From CAYWXK01 sp964462515 (GTDB lineage Bacteria > Planctomycetota > Phycisphaerae > Sedimentisphaerales > Anaerobacaceae): a stretch of 64,000 bases of DNA. Of this stretch, positions 15,628-24,725 are shown piece after piece. Below the pieces are notes generated by a model. The model saw nothing but the letters and a program-made list of their open reading frames with translations. It was not told the DNA's origin and ran no database searches. The translations under genes were made by a program, and so were the position numbers. The stretch covers positions 1 through 64,000 of the forward strand of contig CAYWXK010000015.1 in NCBI GenBank assembly GCA_964462515.1, in the 5' to 3' direction. How positions within the stretch are numbered: position 1 is the stretch's first letter; each line of letters begins with the position of its first letter.

Positions 15628-17955
15628 TTATTTTTGCTCCGGATTTGAGGGATTATTCGGATTGTCTTGCGGGTTCTGCAGCTGCATTAGTATTTTGGTC
15701 CTGACCCGTTTAGTGTTTTTCTGCGTATTGGCATTTTTTGAGTAGTAATGGTTGTAACCATAATGATAGTAGCTGTCGCTGGCGTTGACGTTACTTAAAA
15801 TGGTGCCGAGCACTCTGACATTTATCTGTTTGAGACGTTGAGTTGTTTCTCTAAGGTCTTCTGTGGTTGTCCGGCCTGCGAAACTGGTAAGAATTACTGC
15901 ATCGGCAAGCTTGGCCCACATCAGGGCATCTGGGAAGGCCAGGGCCGGAGGAGTATCAATAATTATGTGGTCGTATCTTTGAGTGACTATATTTATCTGT
16001 TGTGCTGCGATAGGCGAAGCGAGCAGCTCGTAGGCATCGGCGTTGTTGTGAGAATCGGCTGCGAGGACATCCAAGCCGGTTGAAGGGACGGTGCAAACGA
16101 CCTGCTCAAACTCTTTTCCTGAGAGCAAATCCTGCAGACCTCTTGAGCCGCGAGGGAGGTTCAAAAGATATGCGATATCCGGTTTCCTCAAGTCGCCGTC
16201 TATCAGGAGGACTTTTTTGCCTGATTTGGCCATACTTGTTGCCAGGTTAATAGAGAAGGTGGTTTTGCCCTCCTGGATGCCCGGGCTGGTGACAACGACT
16301 TTCTTTGGCATACCTCCGCCATTAAGCAGTCCGAGGTTGGCACGAATGGTCTGGTAGTCCTCGACTATCTGGCCAGGGAGAAGAGCTGGCTTGACGGTAT
16401 GTGAACTGGTGGTTGTTCCAATTAGGGGGATGCCGATGCGCCTGACAATATCATCTGGTGTGTGTAAACTACGGTCGATTTTTTCTCTCAGGAGAGCTAA
16501 AAGTGTTCCGCAGGCTGCTGCAGCGAACATAAGGACCATTGAGAATTTGATGCGCTTGTCCTGGATTTGAGAAATCTCAGCGTTAAGGTAGTCGGAGATT
16601 CTTCCGGGGCGTTTTTGCTCCATTTCCGTTTCCTGGATGCGACGGCTTATTGTGTCATAAATCTGCTTGGTTAATTCCAGTTGGTCCTGCAGGTCCTGAA
16701 TGGCCAGTTGTTTTCGGCCAAGCCCGATGGTTTCGGTATCTTCTTTTGAGAGTATTTCACGGAACTGATTTTCGTATGCTTTGGTTTGTTCAAGCTCGAC
16801 CTGTGCATTGAGAAGTTTCTGATTGGTGTTCTTGGTAAGCTCTGTTGACATCGTCTCATCAAAGGTTTTTCCTACGGTTTGTTTCTGTTCTTCGAGGCGT
16901 GATTTCATTGCTTCCAGAAGCTCCTTTTTGCGAACAAGCTCCGAGTTGTTAGATGTCAATGTCTGGTTTGCGACAATCAGTTCCTGTTCTAACTGGATTA
17001 TAGTGGCCACCAGGAGCTTTACCGCAGGGTCGCTATTTACGTATTCTTCGCGGAGCTTAAGCAGTTCCTGGGGTGAGATAGATTCCTCTTTTGTCAGCTC
17101 AAGGACTTTTACCTGCGCTTCGAGGTAGAGTCTGCGAGCTTCCATTTTGGTGAGTTCAGCGAGGAGGCTGGCGACGCGCTGCAGTTTCATATCGTGACGG
17201 CCTGCCAGGGTCGTAGTGCCATACTCCTGTGCCTGTTGGGCAATTTTTGTTCGCTGGATTTCCAAGTCATTGAACAGGTTCAGTTGCTCAGTTTTAAGGA
17301 CCTTGAGTTTGTTGTCGTCTACCTGGGCGGAGATAAGGCCCTGGTAGTCCTTATATTTGCTGATGAAGGCATTGACTATTTGTTCGGCTTCCGTAGGGTT
17401 GGGGCTTTTCATAGTTACCTTTATCAGTTCACTATAGCGGTCGGCGGTGGCAGTAATTACCTGGTTAAGTATTGCCTGTTTAAGTATGTTTGCCGGTTCA
17501 GGATTTGTCTCGGTAGTTTTTAACAGGCGGTTTAGTTTTGGGACCAGGCCTGTTGTTTTAGGCTCGAAGAACGATAGTTTTAGTTTTTTTTCTACCACCA
17601 AATAGTCTGCAACTATTTCGACGACTTGGGGGCTGGTAACTTTTTGGGCCTCGGTGTTGACGAAGTTCTGGTAATTTGATATTTCGCCGCGGTCTGCTTC
17701 GCCGGAGAGGATGTTTGTTAAAATTGGAGCGACCCTTATTGCGCCGGTTACGCTGTATATCGGCTGGACAGAAAGCCATATTACCGGCAGGCCGATTGCA
17801 CAAACAAGCAAAAATATTGCTGCCACAATATACCACCGTCGAAGCACGCCGCTAATCAGATTGGCCGCAGGTTCGCTATGAGGGGTATGCGGCGGAGGAA
17901 GATAAGCAGGTTTTTGTTCAATCACATTGTCAAGATATTTTTCCAGAGTGTTCAT
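15628..17955 (-). CDS. Wzz-type chain-length protein fused to BY-kinase (Wzc-like)
   Basis: The 775-residue protein has a Wzz N-terminus with a first membrane helix near 43-63 (WYIVAAIFLLVCAIGLPVIW), a long coiled-coil periplasmic part, a second helix near 475-490, and a cytoplasmic tyrosine kinase. The kinase shows Walker A (SPGIQEGKTT, near 555), Walker A' (VLLIDGDLRKP) and Walker B (IIIDTPPA). The tail has a tyrosine cluster (SYYHYGYNHYYSK), the usual autophosphorylation site. It controls polymerisation and export of the exopolysaccharide. Chain-length and kinase proteins are encoded separately in many exosortase loci; here they are one protein. The C-terminus is Asn/Pro-rich. Confidence 0.92.
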   Translation of the reverse strand: MNTLEKYLDNVIEQKPAYLPPPHTPHSEPAANLISGVLRRWYIVAAIFLLVCAIGLPVIWLSVQPIYSVTGAIRVAPILTNILSGEADRGEISNYQNFVNTEAQKVTSPQVVEIVADYLVVEKKLKLSFFEPKTTGLVPKLNRLLKTTETNPEPANILKQAILNQVITATADRYSELIKVTMKSPNPTEAEQIVNAFISKYKDYQGLISAQVDDNKLKVLKTEQLNLFNDLEIQRTKIAQQAQEYGTTTLAGRHDMKLQRVASLLAELTKMEARRLYLEAQVKVLELTKEESISPQELLKLREEYVNSDPAVKLLVATIIQLEQELIVANQTLTSNNSELVRKKELLEAMKSRLEEQKQTVGKTFDETMSTELTKNTNQKLLNAQVELEQTKAYENQFREILSKEDTETIGLGRKQLAIQDLQDQLELTKQIYDTISRRIQETEMEQKRPGRISDYLNAEISQIQDKRIKFSMVLMFAAAACGTLLALLREKIDRSLHTPDDIVRRIGIPLIGTTTSSHTVKPALLPGQIVEDYQTIRANLGLLNGGGMPKKVVVTSPGIQEGKTTFSINLATSMAKSGKKVLLIDGDLRKPDIAYLLNLPRGSRGLQDLLSGKEFEQVVCTVPSTGLDVLAADSHNNADAYELLASPIAAQQINIVTQRYDHIIIDTPPALAFPDALMWAKLADAVILTSFAGRTTTEDLRETTQRLKQINVRVLGTILSNVNASDSYYHYGYNHYYSKNANTQKNTKRVRTKILMQLQNPQDNPNNPSNPEQK

Positions 17956-17992
17956 TTTTCATTCTCCTCGAGAAGTAATTTAAGGTTAATAA

Positions 17993-20008
17993 TTATCTGT
18001 TTTGTCGCGTAATTATGATTGCTTGCTGTTTTTCTGAGATTGTAGTTAGTTTTGTCAGGATCCAAAGCTCGCCGACGATTGCTGCGAGGGCCAGCGGCAT
18101 CATTGCATATCCGCCGAAGTCGTGAAATATTTTTTCCCAATACTCGCCGCCGATTACGGTAAAGGCCAGAGCAGTGATTGTTAGCCGAATGGTGTTGCAT
18201 AGCAGGGCGATTGGCAGGCTTGAGGCGAAGATGAGAAGTTTTTCCCACCAGGAGCGTTTAACCAGCAGGACGACCAGGCCGCCGATTACGAAAAACGCCG
18301 TTACCATTCTTAATCCGTTACAGGCCTCGGCAACTGCGACGCTTGCCTGGCCGATGTGGATGATATTACCTTCTTGAACGACTTCAAAACCCATCATCTC
18401 GAGACAAAATACTGCTGATGAGGTGGCCCATCGCTGAAATGGGATGGTAACGGCGGTCTGAACTCTGGTGGGCCAGGGCAGCATCAGGCAAAGAAATAAT
18501 AAAACGGTAGATACCTTTCGAAATAATTGCCAGCCGAATAGTAACAGCACCAGTGCGGCGATAGTTAAAGCAATGGATAATCTTTCTGCTGAGCCGTACA
18601 TATAGAATAGACCAAATAGTCTGAATGCCTGCGCTGCAAGAAATGCAAATAGTCCCCAAGCGCAGGGCCTTATGTTACATTTGGCGAGGTCGTGGCGTCT
18701 TGACCACAAGATGTAAACGGCAATGAACGGGACCAGAAGGCCGGAAGAATATTCGTCGCTTCTTTGCCATATTCGCCAGAGGTCTGCCAGACCGGGCCAA
18801 TAGGACCAAAGAAATGCGATAAAAACGAGTGTTCCTGCAAGGAGAGAAACGATAGTTCTTTTATTGGCTGGTTCCCAATCTGGCAATTTTTCCTCAATTT
18901 TGTCGATATATGGCTGCAGGCGGTCCTGGAACGAAGCTTCGCTATTTGTGATAACTTGCGAGGTCTTAGTAGTTAAGCTTGTTAGTATTCCTGGTTGCCT
19001 AAATAGTATGGGTTTTTCGGCTGCAACGGTATCAGGCTGGACGACGGCGTGACAATCGATTACGCATTGTCGGATTTGGCAATTTGGGCCGATTTTAGCG
19101 TCATTCCACACTACGCTATTTGCTAATACACTATTCTGGCCAATGGTGACATTGCTTTCGAGTATGGTCGGGCCGATAATGACGGCGTCATTTGAAATGG
19201 TGACGCCATCCATAATGACAGCAGGCCCGTAAATTCGGGCATCTTTATGAATCTTTGCCGTAGAGGCGGTCCACACGTTTTGCTGGTTAGGCTGCCTGAA
19301 GGGTTTCAAATCCTGGTCTGGTTTTGGGGTATTCTCAATATAATTACAAACGGCGTTCAGGTATTGCTGCCAGTTTCGGAAGTTGCCGGCGTGATGAGGT
19401 AAGGGAGCTGTGTGGACGCTTTTGCCGGAGAGCAGCAATTGTGGTATCAGGCCTTCCTTGATATCGAAATAACCTTCTTGTGGTATATGTTGCAGGATTG
19501 CTGGATTGCAGAGGTATATGCCGGATAGTTGTGTTTCTGTATCGCTATTGTTAGGGTTGAGCATTACGGTGAAGTCGGAGCCGCCGGCGTGATGGGCCTG
19601 CAGGAGCAGGTCGATTTTTGGAGGGCAGGTTATTGCGGCGGGGAGCACCACAAGTATCGCATCCGTTAGGTTAGCAGCGGCATCACGGATACATCCGGCT
19701 GAGCCGAGCGGCAGCGGTTCATCCAGAAATTCTACATCCAAGCGCTTATCTATATGAATAGATTTCTGCAACAGCAAGTTGTCCGCGTTGGCGCAGATTG
19801 TTACCTGTTTTATCCCTTGATTAGCTAAGGAGGTTAACAGTCGCTGCAGGGCTGGTTCTCCGGCGATCGGCCAGAGGGCCGGCGGACGGCGCGATGCGAG
19901 GGGACATCTGCCGAAATCGCGGTTTCCTGCCAGTATTACTGCTTTAATTTTTGTGTTTTTTATAGGCTGATTATGCAGCATTTTTAGTTTATCGAATAAG
20001 TTAGTCAA
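17993..20008 (-). CDS. Nucleotidyltransferase-like/hexapeptide protein fused to exosortase
   Basis: One unbroken 671-residue frame. Residues 20-230 resemble a sugar-nucleotidyltransferase (KAVILAGNRDFGRCPLASRR; PLGSAGCIRDAA), but the canonical GG-GTRL nucleotide loop is absent, so activity is doubtful. Residues 245-335 are hexapeptide repeats (IYGPAVIMDGVTISNDAVII). From about 375 on it is a polytopic exosortase with the conserved residues: Cys573 in EACNGLRM, Arg618 in LLCNTIRL and His639 in FHDFGGY. Exosortases cleave and transfer PEP-CTERM proteins, so this should process the region 1-8.5 kb products. The partner EpsI is encoded far away at 42.1-42.9 kb in the same direction. Fusion to EpsI is known; an N-terminal NTase-like fusion is unfamiliar to me. 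Confidence 0.9.
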   Translation of the reverse strand: MTNLFDKLKMLHNQPIKNTKIKAVILAGNRDFGRCPLASRRPPALWPIAGEPALQRLLTSLANQGIKQVTICANADNLLLQKSIHIDKRLDVEFLDEPLPLGSAGCIRDAAANLTDAILVVLPAAITCPPKIDLLLQAHHAGGSDFTVMLNPNNSDTETQLSGIYLCNPAILQHIPQEGYFDIKEGLIPQLLLSGKSVHTAPLPHHAGNFRNWQQYLNAVCNYIENTPKPDQDLKPFRQPNQQNVWTASTAKIHKDARIYGPAVIMDGVTISNDAVIIGPTILESNVTIGQNSVLANSVVWNDAKIGPNCQIRQCVIDCHAVVQPDTVAAEKPILFRQPGILTSLTTKTSQVITNSEASFQDRLQPYIDKIEEKLPDWEPANKRTIVSLLAGTLVFIAFLWSYWPGLADLWRIWQRSDEYSSGLLVPFIAVYILWSRRHDLAKCNIRPCAWGLFAFLAAQAFRLFGLFYMYGSAERLSIALTIAALVLLLFGWQLFRKVSTVLLFLCLMLPWPTRVQTAVTIPFQRWATSSAVFCLEMMGFEVVQEGNIIHIGQASVAVAEACNGLRMVTAFFVIGGLVVLLVKRSWWEKLLIFASSLPIALLCNTIRLTITALAFTVIGGEYWEKIFHDFGGYAMMPLALAAIVGELWILTKLTTISEKQQAIIITRQNR

Positions 20009-20015
20009 AGAACTA

Positions 20016-20504
20016 TTATTGACTGTTTGCCAGCGACTGTAAAAACTTTGCTATTCGGCCGGCAATAGCTTCTGTCTGGATGTGTCTTTTACGTGGGATG
20101 AATGATTTTAGTTCTATAATTTTTTTTGGGAGATGCTCTTCTTGATAAGCCACTAATATGTGGCCAAGCTCCTCGAACTTCTGGGCGATAGCGACCTGGT
20201 GGTCATTAACGACTTCTCCGTATGTTTTTAATCTTGGCATAACAAGTAATGGTTTTTGGTTATCCAGTGCCAGAGTTATTGTGCCGACGCCGGCATGGCT
20301 GATTACACTTGAGGCCTTTTTTAGGTGCTCGTCAAAGAGATTTTTTTCTAAGGATACTGTTGAGTCGAAGTTACGAGGTTTGTAAGAGGTCTGGCCTATC
20401 TGGGCAAATATTTCTTCATCGAACAAGCCATTGTCGAAGGCTTCATCTACCGCCCGCACGAGGCGGTCAAACGGGAATTGTGTTCCGACTGTTAGAAAAA
20501 TCAT
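20016..20504 (-). CDS. Glycosyltransferase catalytic subunit, Alg13/PssE-like
   Basis: The 162-residue protein starts MIFLTVGTQFPFDRLVRAVD, the typical Alg13-type opening, and contains SHAGVGTITLAL and the UDP-sugar binding region PLLVMPRLKTYGEVVNDHQV of GT28-type enzymes. This short half works with a membrane-recruiting Alg14-like partner, encoded just upstream and overlapping by four bases (20501-20962). Together they would add a sugar to the lipid-linked EPS intermediate at the cytoplasmic face. Confidence 0.88.
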   Translation of the reverse strand: MIFLTVGTQFPFDRLVRAVDEAFDNGLFDEEIFAQIGQTSYKPRNFDSTVSLEKNLFDEHLKKASSVISHAGVGTITLALDNQKPLLVMPRLKTYGEVVNDHQVAIAQKFEELGHILVAYQEEHLPKKIIELKSFIPRKRHIQTEAIAGRIAKFLQSLANSQ

Positions 20505-20962
20505 ATTACTGCACCGAGATACTCTATATTTTTATATTTTGTTGTCAGTTCAGGCCATTGGACTAAAAAGAGGTCTGCGATATATCGCACCATTCTTCCC
20601 GACAGCGAAATCCTGTCGATGTTGGTGATACTGTCAATCCAGATTACTCTTGCACCCAGTAGTTTGCCGAGAAGGCACATAAGACAGCCCGCCGATGCGC
20701 CGGTGCTTATGACGACATCAGGTTTTTCGCGCAGGACAATTTTGATACAGCGTATCAATACCGCAAGAACTTTTAGAGGATGCTGGTGATTGGACTCTCC
20801 GACAACATAAACACTACCGAATTTGCGAAGCTGGTCTGCAACGAGCTGTGTTGTAGTAACGCAGAAGGTCTGATGCCCATTCCAGCTTCGGCTTAATTTA
20901 AGGAGCTGACTGGTGTGACCTCCTGCAGAGGCGGCCAAGCAAATTTTTAATTGTTTTGTCAT
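20501..20962 (-). CDS. Alg14/PssD-like glycosyltransferase subunit
   Basis: From the ATG at 20962 the product starts MTKQLKICLAASAGGHTSQL, characteristic of Alg14/PssD, which bind the membrane and recruit the catalytic Alg13-like subunit. A longer frame begins at 21013, but the ATG at 20962 overlaps the stop of the CapA-like gene (TAATG) and gives the normal family N-terminus, so it is preferred. The product ends four bases into the Alg13-like gene. 153 residues, normal for the family. Confidence 0.87.
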   Translation of the reverse strand: MTKQLKICLAASAGGHTSQLLKLSRSWNGHQTFCVTTTQLVADQLRKFGSVYVVGESNHQHPLKVLAVLIRCIKIVLREKPDVVISTGASAGCLMCLLGKLLGARVIWIDSITNIDRISLSGRMVRYIADLFLVQWPELTTKYKNIEYLGAVI

Positions 20963-22050
20963 TACCAAATACCTAAACGTCTCTGGATTGGTCGTAAGAG
21001 AATCTGCGGCCAATAAATTGGTCTATAGTGGATGAACCTTTTTGCGATATCAAACCATAGATTGTGTCGTGATTTTGACTCTAAGGTTTTCAATTCCGAG
21101 GTGTATTCTTTTTCGTATTTTTCCGCATCGACGGACTGCAGATTTGCGAGATGACATCGCCGCATTATTTCTTTGTGCAGTTGGTTTTTCTGTTCGCACT
21201 GGGCAGGAAAAGGTCGATAATCTTTATCTGATATTATTGGAATTGCTTCCCATTTAATTACGTTTTTGTCTAAGATTGTTACGCTGAGTATTATGGACCA
21301 GGCTGTAGCTTCGCAGTGCCCGTCAAAGATGAAATTGCCGAGGCTATAGGCTATCAAGGCGTTGTCTGAGGCGTTGATACCCTGCACTACGTGGGGGTGA
21401 TGGCCTATCACCAGCAAGGCACCAGCGTTAATAAATTGTTTTGCGGTTTGTTTTTGCCTGATGCTGGGACGGTCTATAAGCTCATCGCCCCAGTGAATGG
21501 AGACTATTACAAGATTGTCTTCGTCTGCTTCGGTCTTTATAATCTGGAGGACCTCACCTAATTTGCTACGGAAGGCATAACTTCCATTATGGAGACAGGC
21601 GCCAATTATAGCGACAGGTTGACCACCAATGTTCATTCTGACAGCTTCAATGCCTGGCTGGAAACGGCCATCTTTACCTCCGCCGACTATTTTTATTCCA
21701 GCCTTTTGCAGTTGGTTGACTGTGTCAACTGCGGCGTCGAGACCCTGTTCGAGAATATGATTGTTGGCAACGTGAGCTGCTGTTATACCCCACTTAGCCA
21801 GGTGCGTAGCTGTTTGTGGGCGGCCCCGCATACTGAGAGAGCGGAGGCTGTTTTCCTTGCGGCCAATGTCGGATAGAACTGACTCTACGTTGCACAGCAC
21901 TATATCGTGCGAGGAGAAAATGTTAACGATGTCTGCTGGTAGAAAATCGCTGCCGTATTTATCTATACTGGAGGCGACACCGCAGCCCAGCAGGTTGAAT
22001 GAGTCGCCACACATTGTGTCGCCGACGCAGGCTATCTTTAATACACTCAT
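20962..22050 (-). CDS. CapA family protein (metallophosphatase-like capsule protein)
   Basis: The 362-residue product shows the CapA/PgsA motif series: ACVGDTMCGD, CNVESVLSD, AHVANNHILEQG, VSIHWGDE, IGHHPHVVQG and AYSLGNFIFD. These form the metal site of a calcineurin-like fold. CapA proteins take part in capsule or poly-glutamate export, but a general biochemical role is not settled. There is no signal peptide, so it may act in the cytoplasm here. It overlaps both neighbours by one to three bases, so it belongs to the operon. Confidence 0.88.
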   Translation of the reverse strand: MSVLKIACVGDTMCGDSFNLLGCGVASSIDKYGSDFLPADIVNIFSSHDIVLCNVESVLSDIGRKENSLRSLSMRGRPQTATHLAKWGITAAHVANNHILEQGLDAAVDTVNQLQKAGIKIVGGGKDGRFQPGIEAVRMNIGGQPVAIIGACLHNGSYAFRSKLGEVLQIIKTEADEDNLVIVSIHWGDELIDRPSIRQKQTAKQFINAGALLVIGHHPHVVQGINASDNALIAYSLGNFIFDGHCEATAWSIILSVTILDKNVIKWEAIPIISDKDYRPFPAQCEQKNQLHKEIMRRCHLANLQSVDAEKYEKEYTSELKTLESKSRHNLWFDIAKRFIHYRPIYWPQILLRPIQRRLGIW

Positions 22051-23270
22051 CAGTTGATTTCTCCTACTGATTGGCCGGCAAGCTGGGGGTCAATATTTTG
22101 TTTAGCGGTGATTGCGGTTTCAATTAGCTCGGATATTTTTTCCACGTGCTTATCCCAACTGTGTTCTCGTGCAATTTCAATTCGCTTACGAGAACGTTCT
22201 TGGGTGTCATTCTGTAATTCCCAGCAAATTGCTTTGGCAAAATCCTCTGTATTGTGTGTAATGCTGATAAGGTCACAGTACTGCATTGCTTCTTTGATAG
22301 GCACCGAGACGATTGGTTTGCCGGAGGCCATATATTCAAACATTTTTAATGGGTTACAGCATTCTATCCACTCGCTCATCTTCCAGGGCAGCAAACATAC
22401 ATCGAAAGAAGCACATAGTTGTGGAATCTTCTCGTAAGGCAATCGGCCTAAAAAGTGGACATTGCTCATTTGCTTTAGCTGTGAGTAATCGCCGCCGGTA
22501 ATCTGTCCCGCAAGCACAAAGGAGACATCGGGCAACATCTTAGCGCACCAGAGCAGTAGTTCAATATCGTTGTAAGCGGTTAGTGTTCCGAAATATCCTG
22601 CGATTGGCCTGTATATATTTGCCAATTCTTCCGGCTGCTGGTTTTTCTGTGCGGCTTGCTGAAATAGTTCAAAATCTACGCCGTGCGGTATGTAAAATAC
22701 ATTGCTTCTCTGCGATTGTTTCTTGTTGTAGAGTTCCTTTGAGACGCAGATTAACAGGTCACTTTCATTGCAAATTCGCTTTTCCCGCTGACGTTGCAAC
22801 TGGCGATTAGTTATGTATGAATCATCAGCGAAAAGGTCGGAGACGTGGTAGAGTTTCAGTGAAGAGTTGAACCAGCTCATCATATCGGCTGCACGGACGT
22901 TCTCCAACCAGAGCAGCGGTTTTGATATTCCTAAAAAATAACAGATTGCTTTTAGCTGCAGCTTAATCAGAAGATTATTGGTCGCATCTATCCAGCTCTT
23001 ACCTTGTATTGGAAGAAAGATAGGGCTGAATACGTGAAGATTGTTTTGCGGATGCCGCAGATATTTTGCTAGGCTTTTGAGCTTTCGGGTAATGCGGGCA
23101 CCAAGTCCCTTTTTCCTTTTTACGCCAGCCAATAGGTCCGAGCCGAAGGGATTGACGTATAGAACCTTATTTCGCTGTGCCAATCTTTTCATAATATGTG
23201 TGGCGCAGCTTGGATTCATAGCCCACCAGTCAGAGGGTCCAAAGCAGATTATATTCTGTCTTTTAATCAT
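22050..23270 (-). CDS. Family 4-type glycosyltransferase
   Basis: The 406-residue GT-B protein starts IICFGPSDWWAMNPSCATHI and contains IPHGVDFELF, YFGTLTAYNDIELLL, FLGRLPYEKIPQLCASFDVC, and CNPLKMFEYMASGKPIVSVP (donor-binding EX7E-like region). This resembles TuaH-like enzymes of polysaccharide loci. It would transfer a sugar from a nucleotide donor to the lipid-linked repeat unit in the cytoplasm. The specificity is unknown. The start overlaps the AMP-ligase gene (ATGA) and the stop overlaps the CapA-like gene. Confidence 0.87.
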   Translation of the reverse strand: MIKRQNIICFGPSDWWAMNPSCATHIMKRLAQRNKVLYVNPFGSDLLAGVKRKKGLGARITRKLKSLAKYLRHPQNNLHVFSPIFLPIQGKSWIDATNNLLIKLQLKAICYFLGISKPLLWLENVRAADMMSWFNSSLKLYHVSDLFADDSYITNRQLQRQREKRICNESDLLICVSKELYNKKQSQRSNVFYIPHGVDFELFQQAAQKNQQPEELANIYRPIAGYFGTLTAYNDIELLLWCAKMLPDVSFVLAGQITGGDYSQLKQMSNVHFLGRLPYEKIPQLCASFDVCLLPWKMSEWIECCNPLKMFEYMASGKPIVSVPIKEAMQYCDLISITHNTEDFAKAICWELQNDTQERSRKRIEIAREHSWDKHVEKISELIETAITAKQNIDPQLAGQSVGEIN

Positions 23271-24670
23271 AAATTATTGTTCATCTTTGAAAGCTTTGTG
23301 GAAATAACTAGTGATAAAGCTTTCCCGCTTACGGATCTACTTATTTTCTCCACAGGACGAATGTTAACTTTGAAGTCAGCGGGGAAGTTATCTGCTACCA
23401 ACGACTTCAACTTATCTGTATCCTTCTGGCAAAAGCCCTTAAGCGGAACATACTCGAGGGTCATAATATCATGTGATTCTTGAATCACCTGTCCTTCCAG
23501 AACGGGCATTTTTTGCATAGCGAACAGCGTGTTTTCCATTATACACTCGAGCGCTGTTGACCCTAATGTTCTGCCGGATGGTGTGGTAAGAACTGCATTT
23601 TCGCGCCCGATGATCTTCTTAACCACAGGAAAAGCTCTACCGCATTGGCAGGTATTGCTGCCGGGTTCAAGAAGGTCACCCGTATCATATCGGATTAGCG
23701 GCATTGCCATATTCCAGAACCCTGTCGCAATGATTCGATAAGAATCATCATTCGGCGGCTCTGCACGGATAAGTTCGGTTAAGCCGTACTCGGGTATAAT
23801 GTGGTAACTACCGTGCTCGCACGTTTGAATGTAACACACACGTTCACTGCCGCCGTAGAAATCATATACTTTGCATTCAAAGACCTTTGAAATCGTTTCC
23901 TTTTTGGCTGAGTCGAGGGTTTCTGAGGTCGTTAGCACTGCTTTAAGGGGCATGCGTATCCCTTCGTTCAAACAAACTCTGGCTACAACGTATGCAGCCG
24001 ATGGGTATGTCACCAACGCCTTTATCTTGTAGTCAGCGATAGCCTTCGCATACGTGGGAACCATATCTTCAGATAGATGAAAAGTTGATAGGATTAGTTC
24101 TTTCATGGCTCCATCAAACACGTAAGGATTGTCTATCTTTTGACCAGGAGCGGCAACTACCCGCCACATCATGTAGGCACACGGGTCAGATAAACTGATT
24201 CCGGCCCAATCGAACTGTCTCCGCGCAAATGCATGCTCATTCCCAATCGACCACAAATCACGTTTCAATGTAAGGCGTGAGCCAGTCGTTCCTCCGGTAT
24301 GAGCGATATGCGTTATCCACTTTGGATACTTCTTGGAAAAGAGCGAATCACCAGCTTTGAGGACGTCCTGTTTTGTGAGGATTGGGAACTGTTTAATATC
24401 TTCGAGACACTTTATGCTTTCGACCGTTATTGCTCTTTCATCCATTATCTTTTGGTAGAACGGCACTGAATTGTAACAGTGCCTGATAAGCTTTTTTAGC
24501 AGTCTCAACTGGATTTCTTGCAGCTCAGGCAGGCTGAGCCATTGTGTTTTTGCCAGCCACCTTCGGCATGTTCTAAATGGGCCGATGTAGCGTTTGAGCA
24601 GGCAAACCATGCTGCCTTTTAGAGTTGCCTTTATATTTCTATTATTCAACCAGTTCATTGAAAAATTCAT
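23267..24670 (-). CDS. CapK/phenylacetate-CoA ligase-like AMP-forming ligase
   Basis: This 467-residue member of the adenylate-forming family has the phosphate loop HTGGTTGSRL (124-133), DFYGGSERV, PEYGLTELI and RYDTGDLLEPG. PaaK/CapK-like proteins are common in EPS and capsule loci, where they probably activate an acyl group for transfer to the polysaccharide. The neighbours fit this: several GNAT/FemAB acyltransferases follow upstream in the same operon. The substrate is unknown. It overlaps the next gene by four bases. Confidence 0.87.
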   Translation of the reverse strand: MNFSMNWLNNRNIKATLKGSMVCLLKRYIGPFRTCRRWLAKTQWLSLPELQEIQLRLLKKLIRHCYNSVPFYQKIMDERAITVESIKCLEDIKQFPILTKQDVLKAGDSLFSKKYPKWITHIAHTGGTTGSRLTLKRDLWSIGNEHAFARRQFDWAGISLSDPCAYMMWRVVAAPGQKIDNPYVFDGAMKELILSTFHLSEDMVPTYAKAIADYKIKALVTYPSAAYVVARVCLNEGIRMPLKAVLTTSETLDSAKKETISKVFECKVYDFYGGSERVCYIQTCEHGSYHIIPEYGLTELIRAEPPNDDSYRIIATGFWNMAMPLIRYDTGDLLEPGSNTCQCGRAFPVVKKIIGRENAVLTTPSGRTLGSTALECIMENTLFAMQKMPVLEGQVIQESHDIMTLEYVPLKGFCQKDTDKLKSLVADNFPADFKVNIRPVEKISRSVSGKALSLVISTKLSKMNNNL

Positions 24671-24725
24671 TAGAAAAGAGTTTGATTTTTTTAGTTTTGT
24701 TAGTTGAATCCGTTGGTATTGCTGA

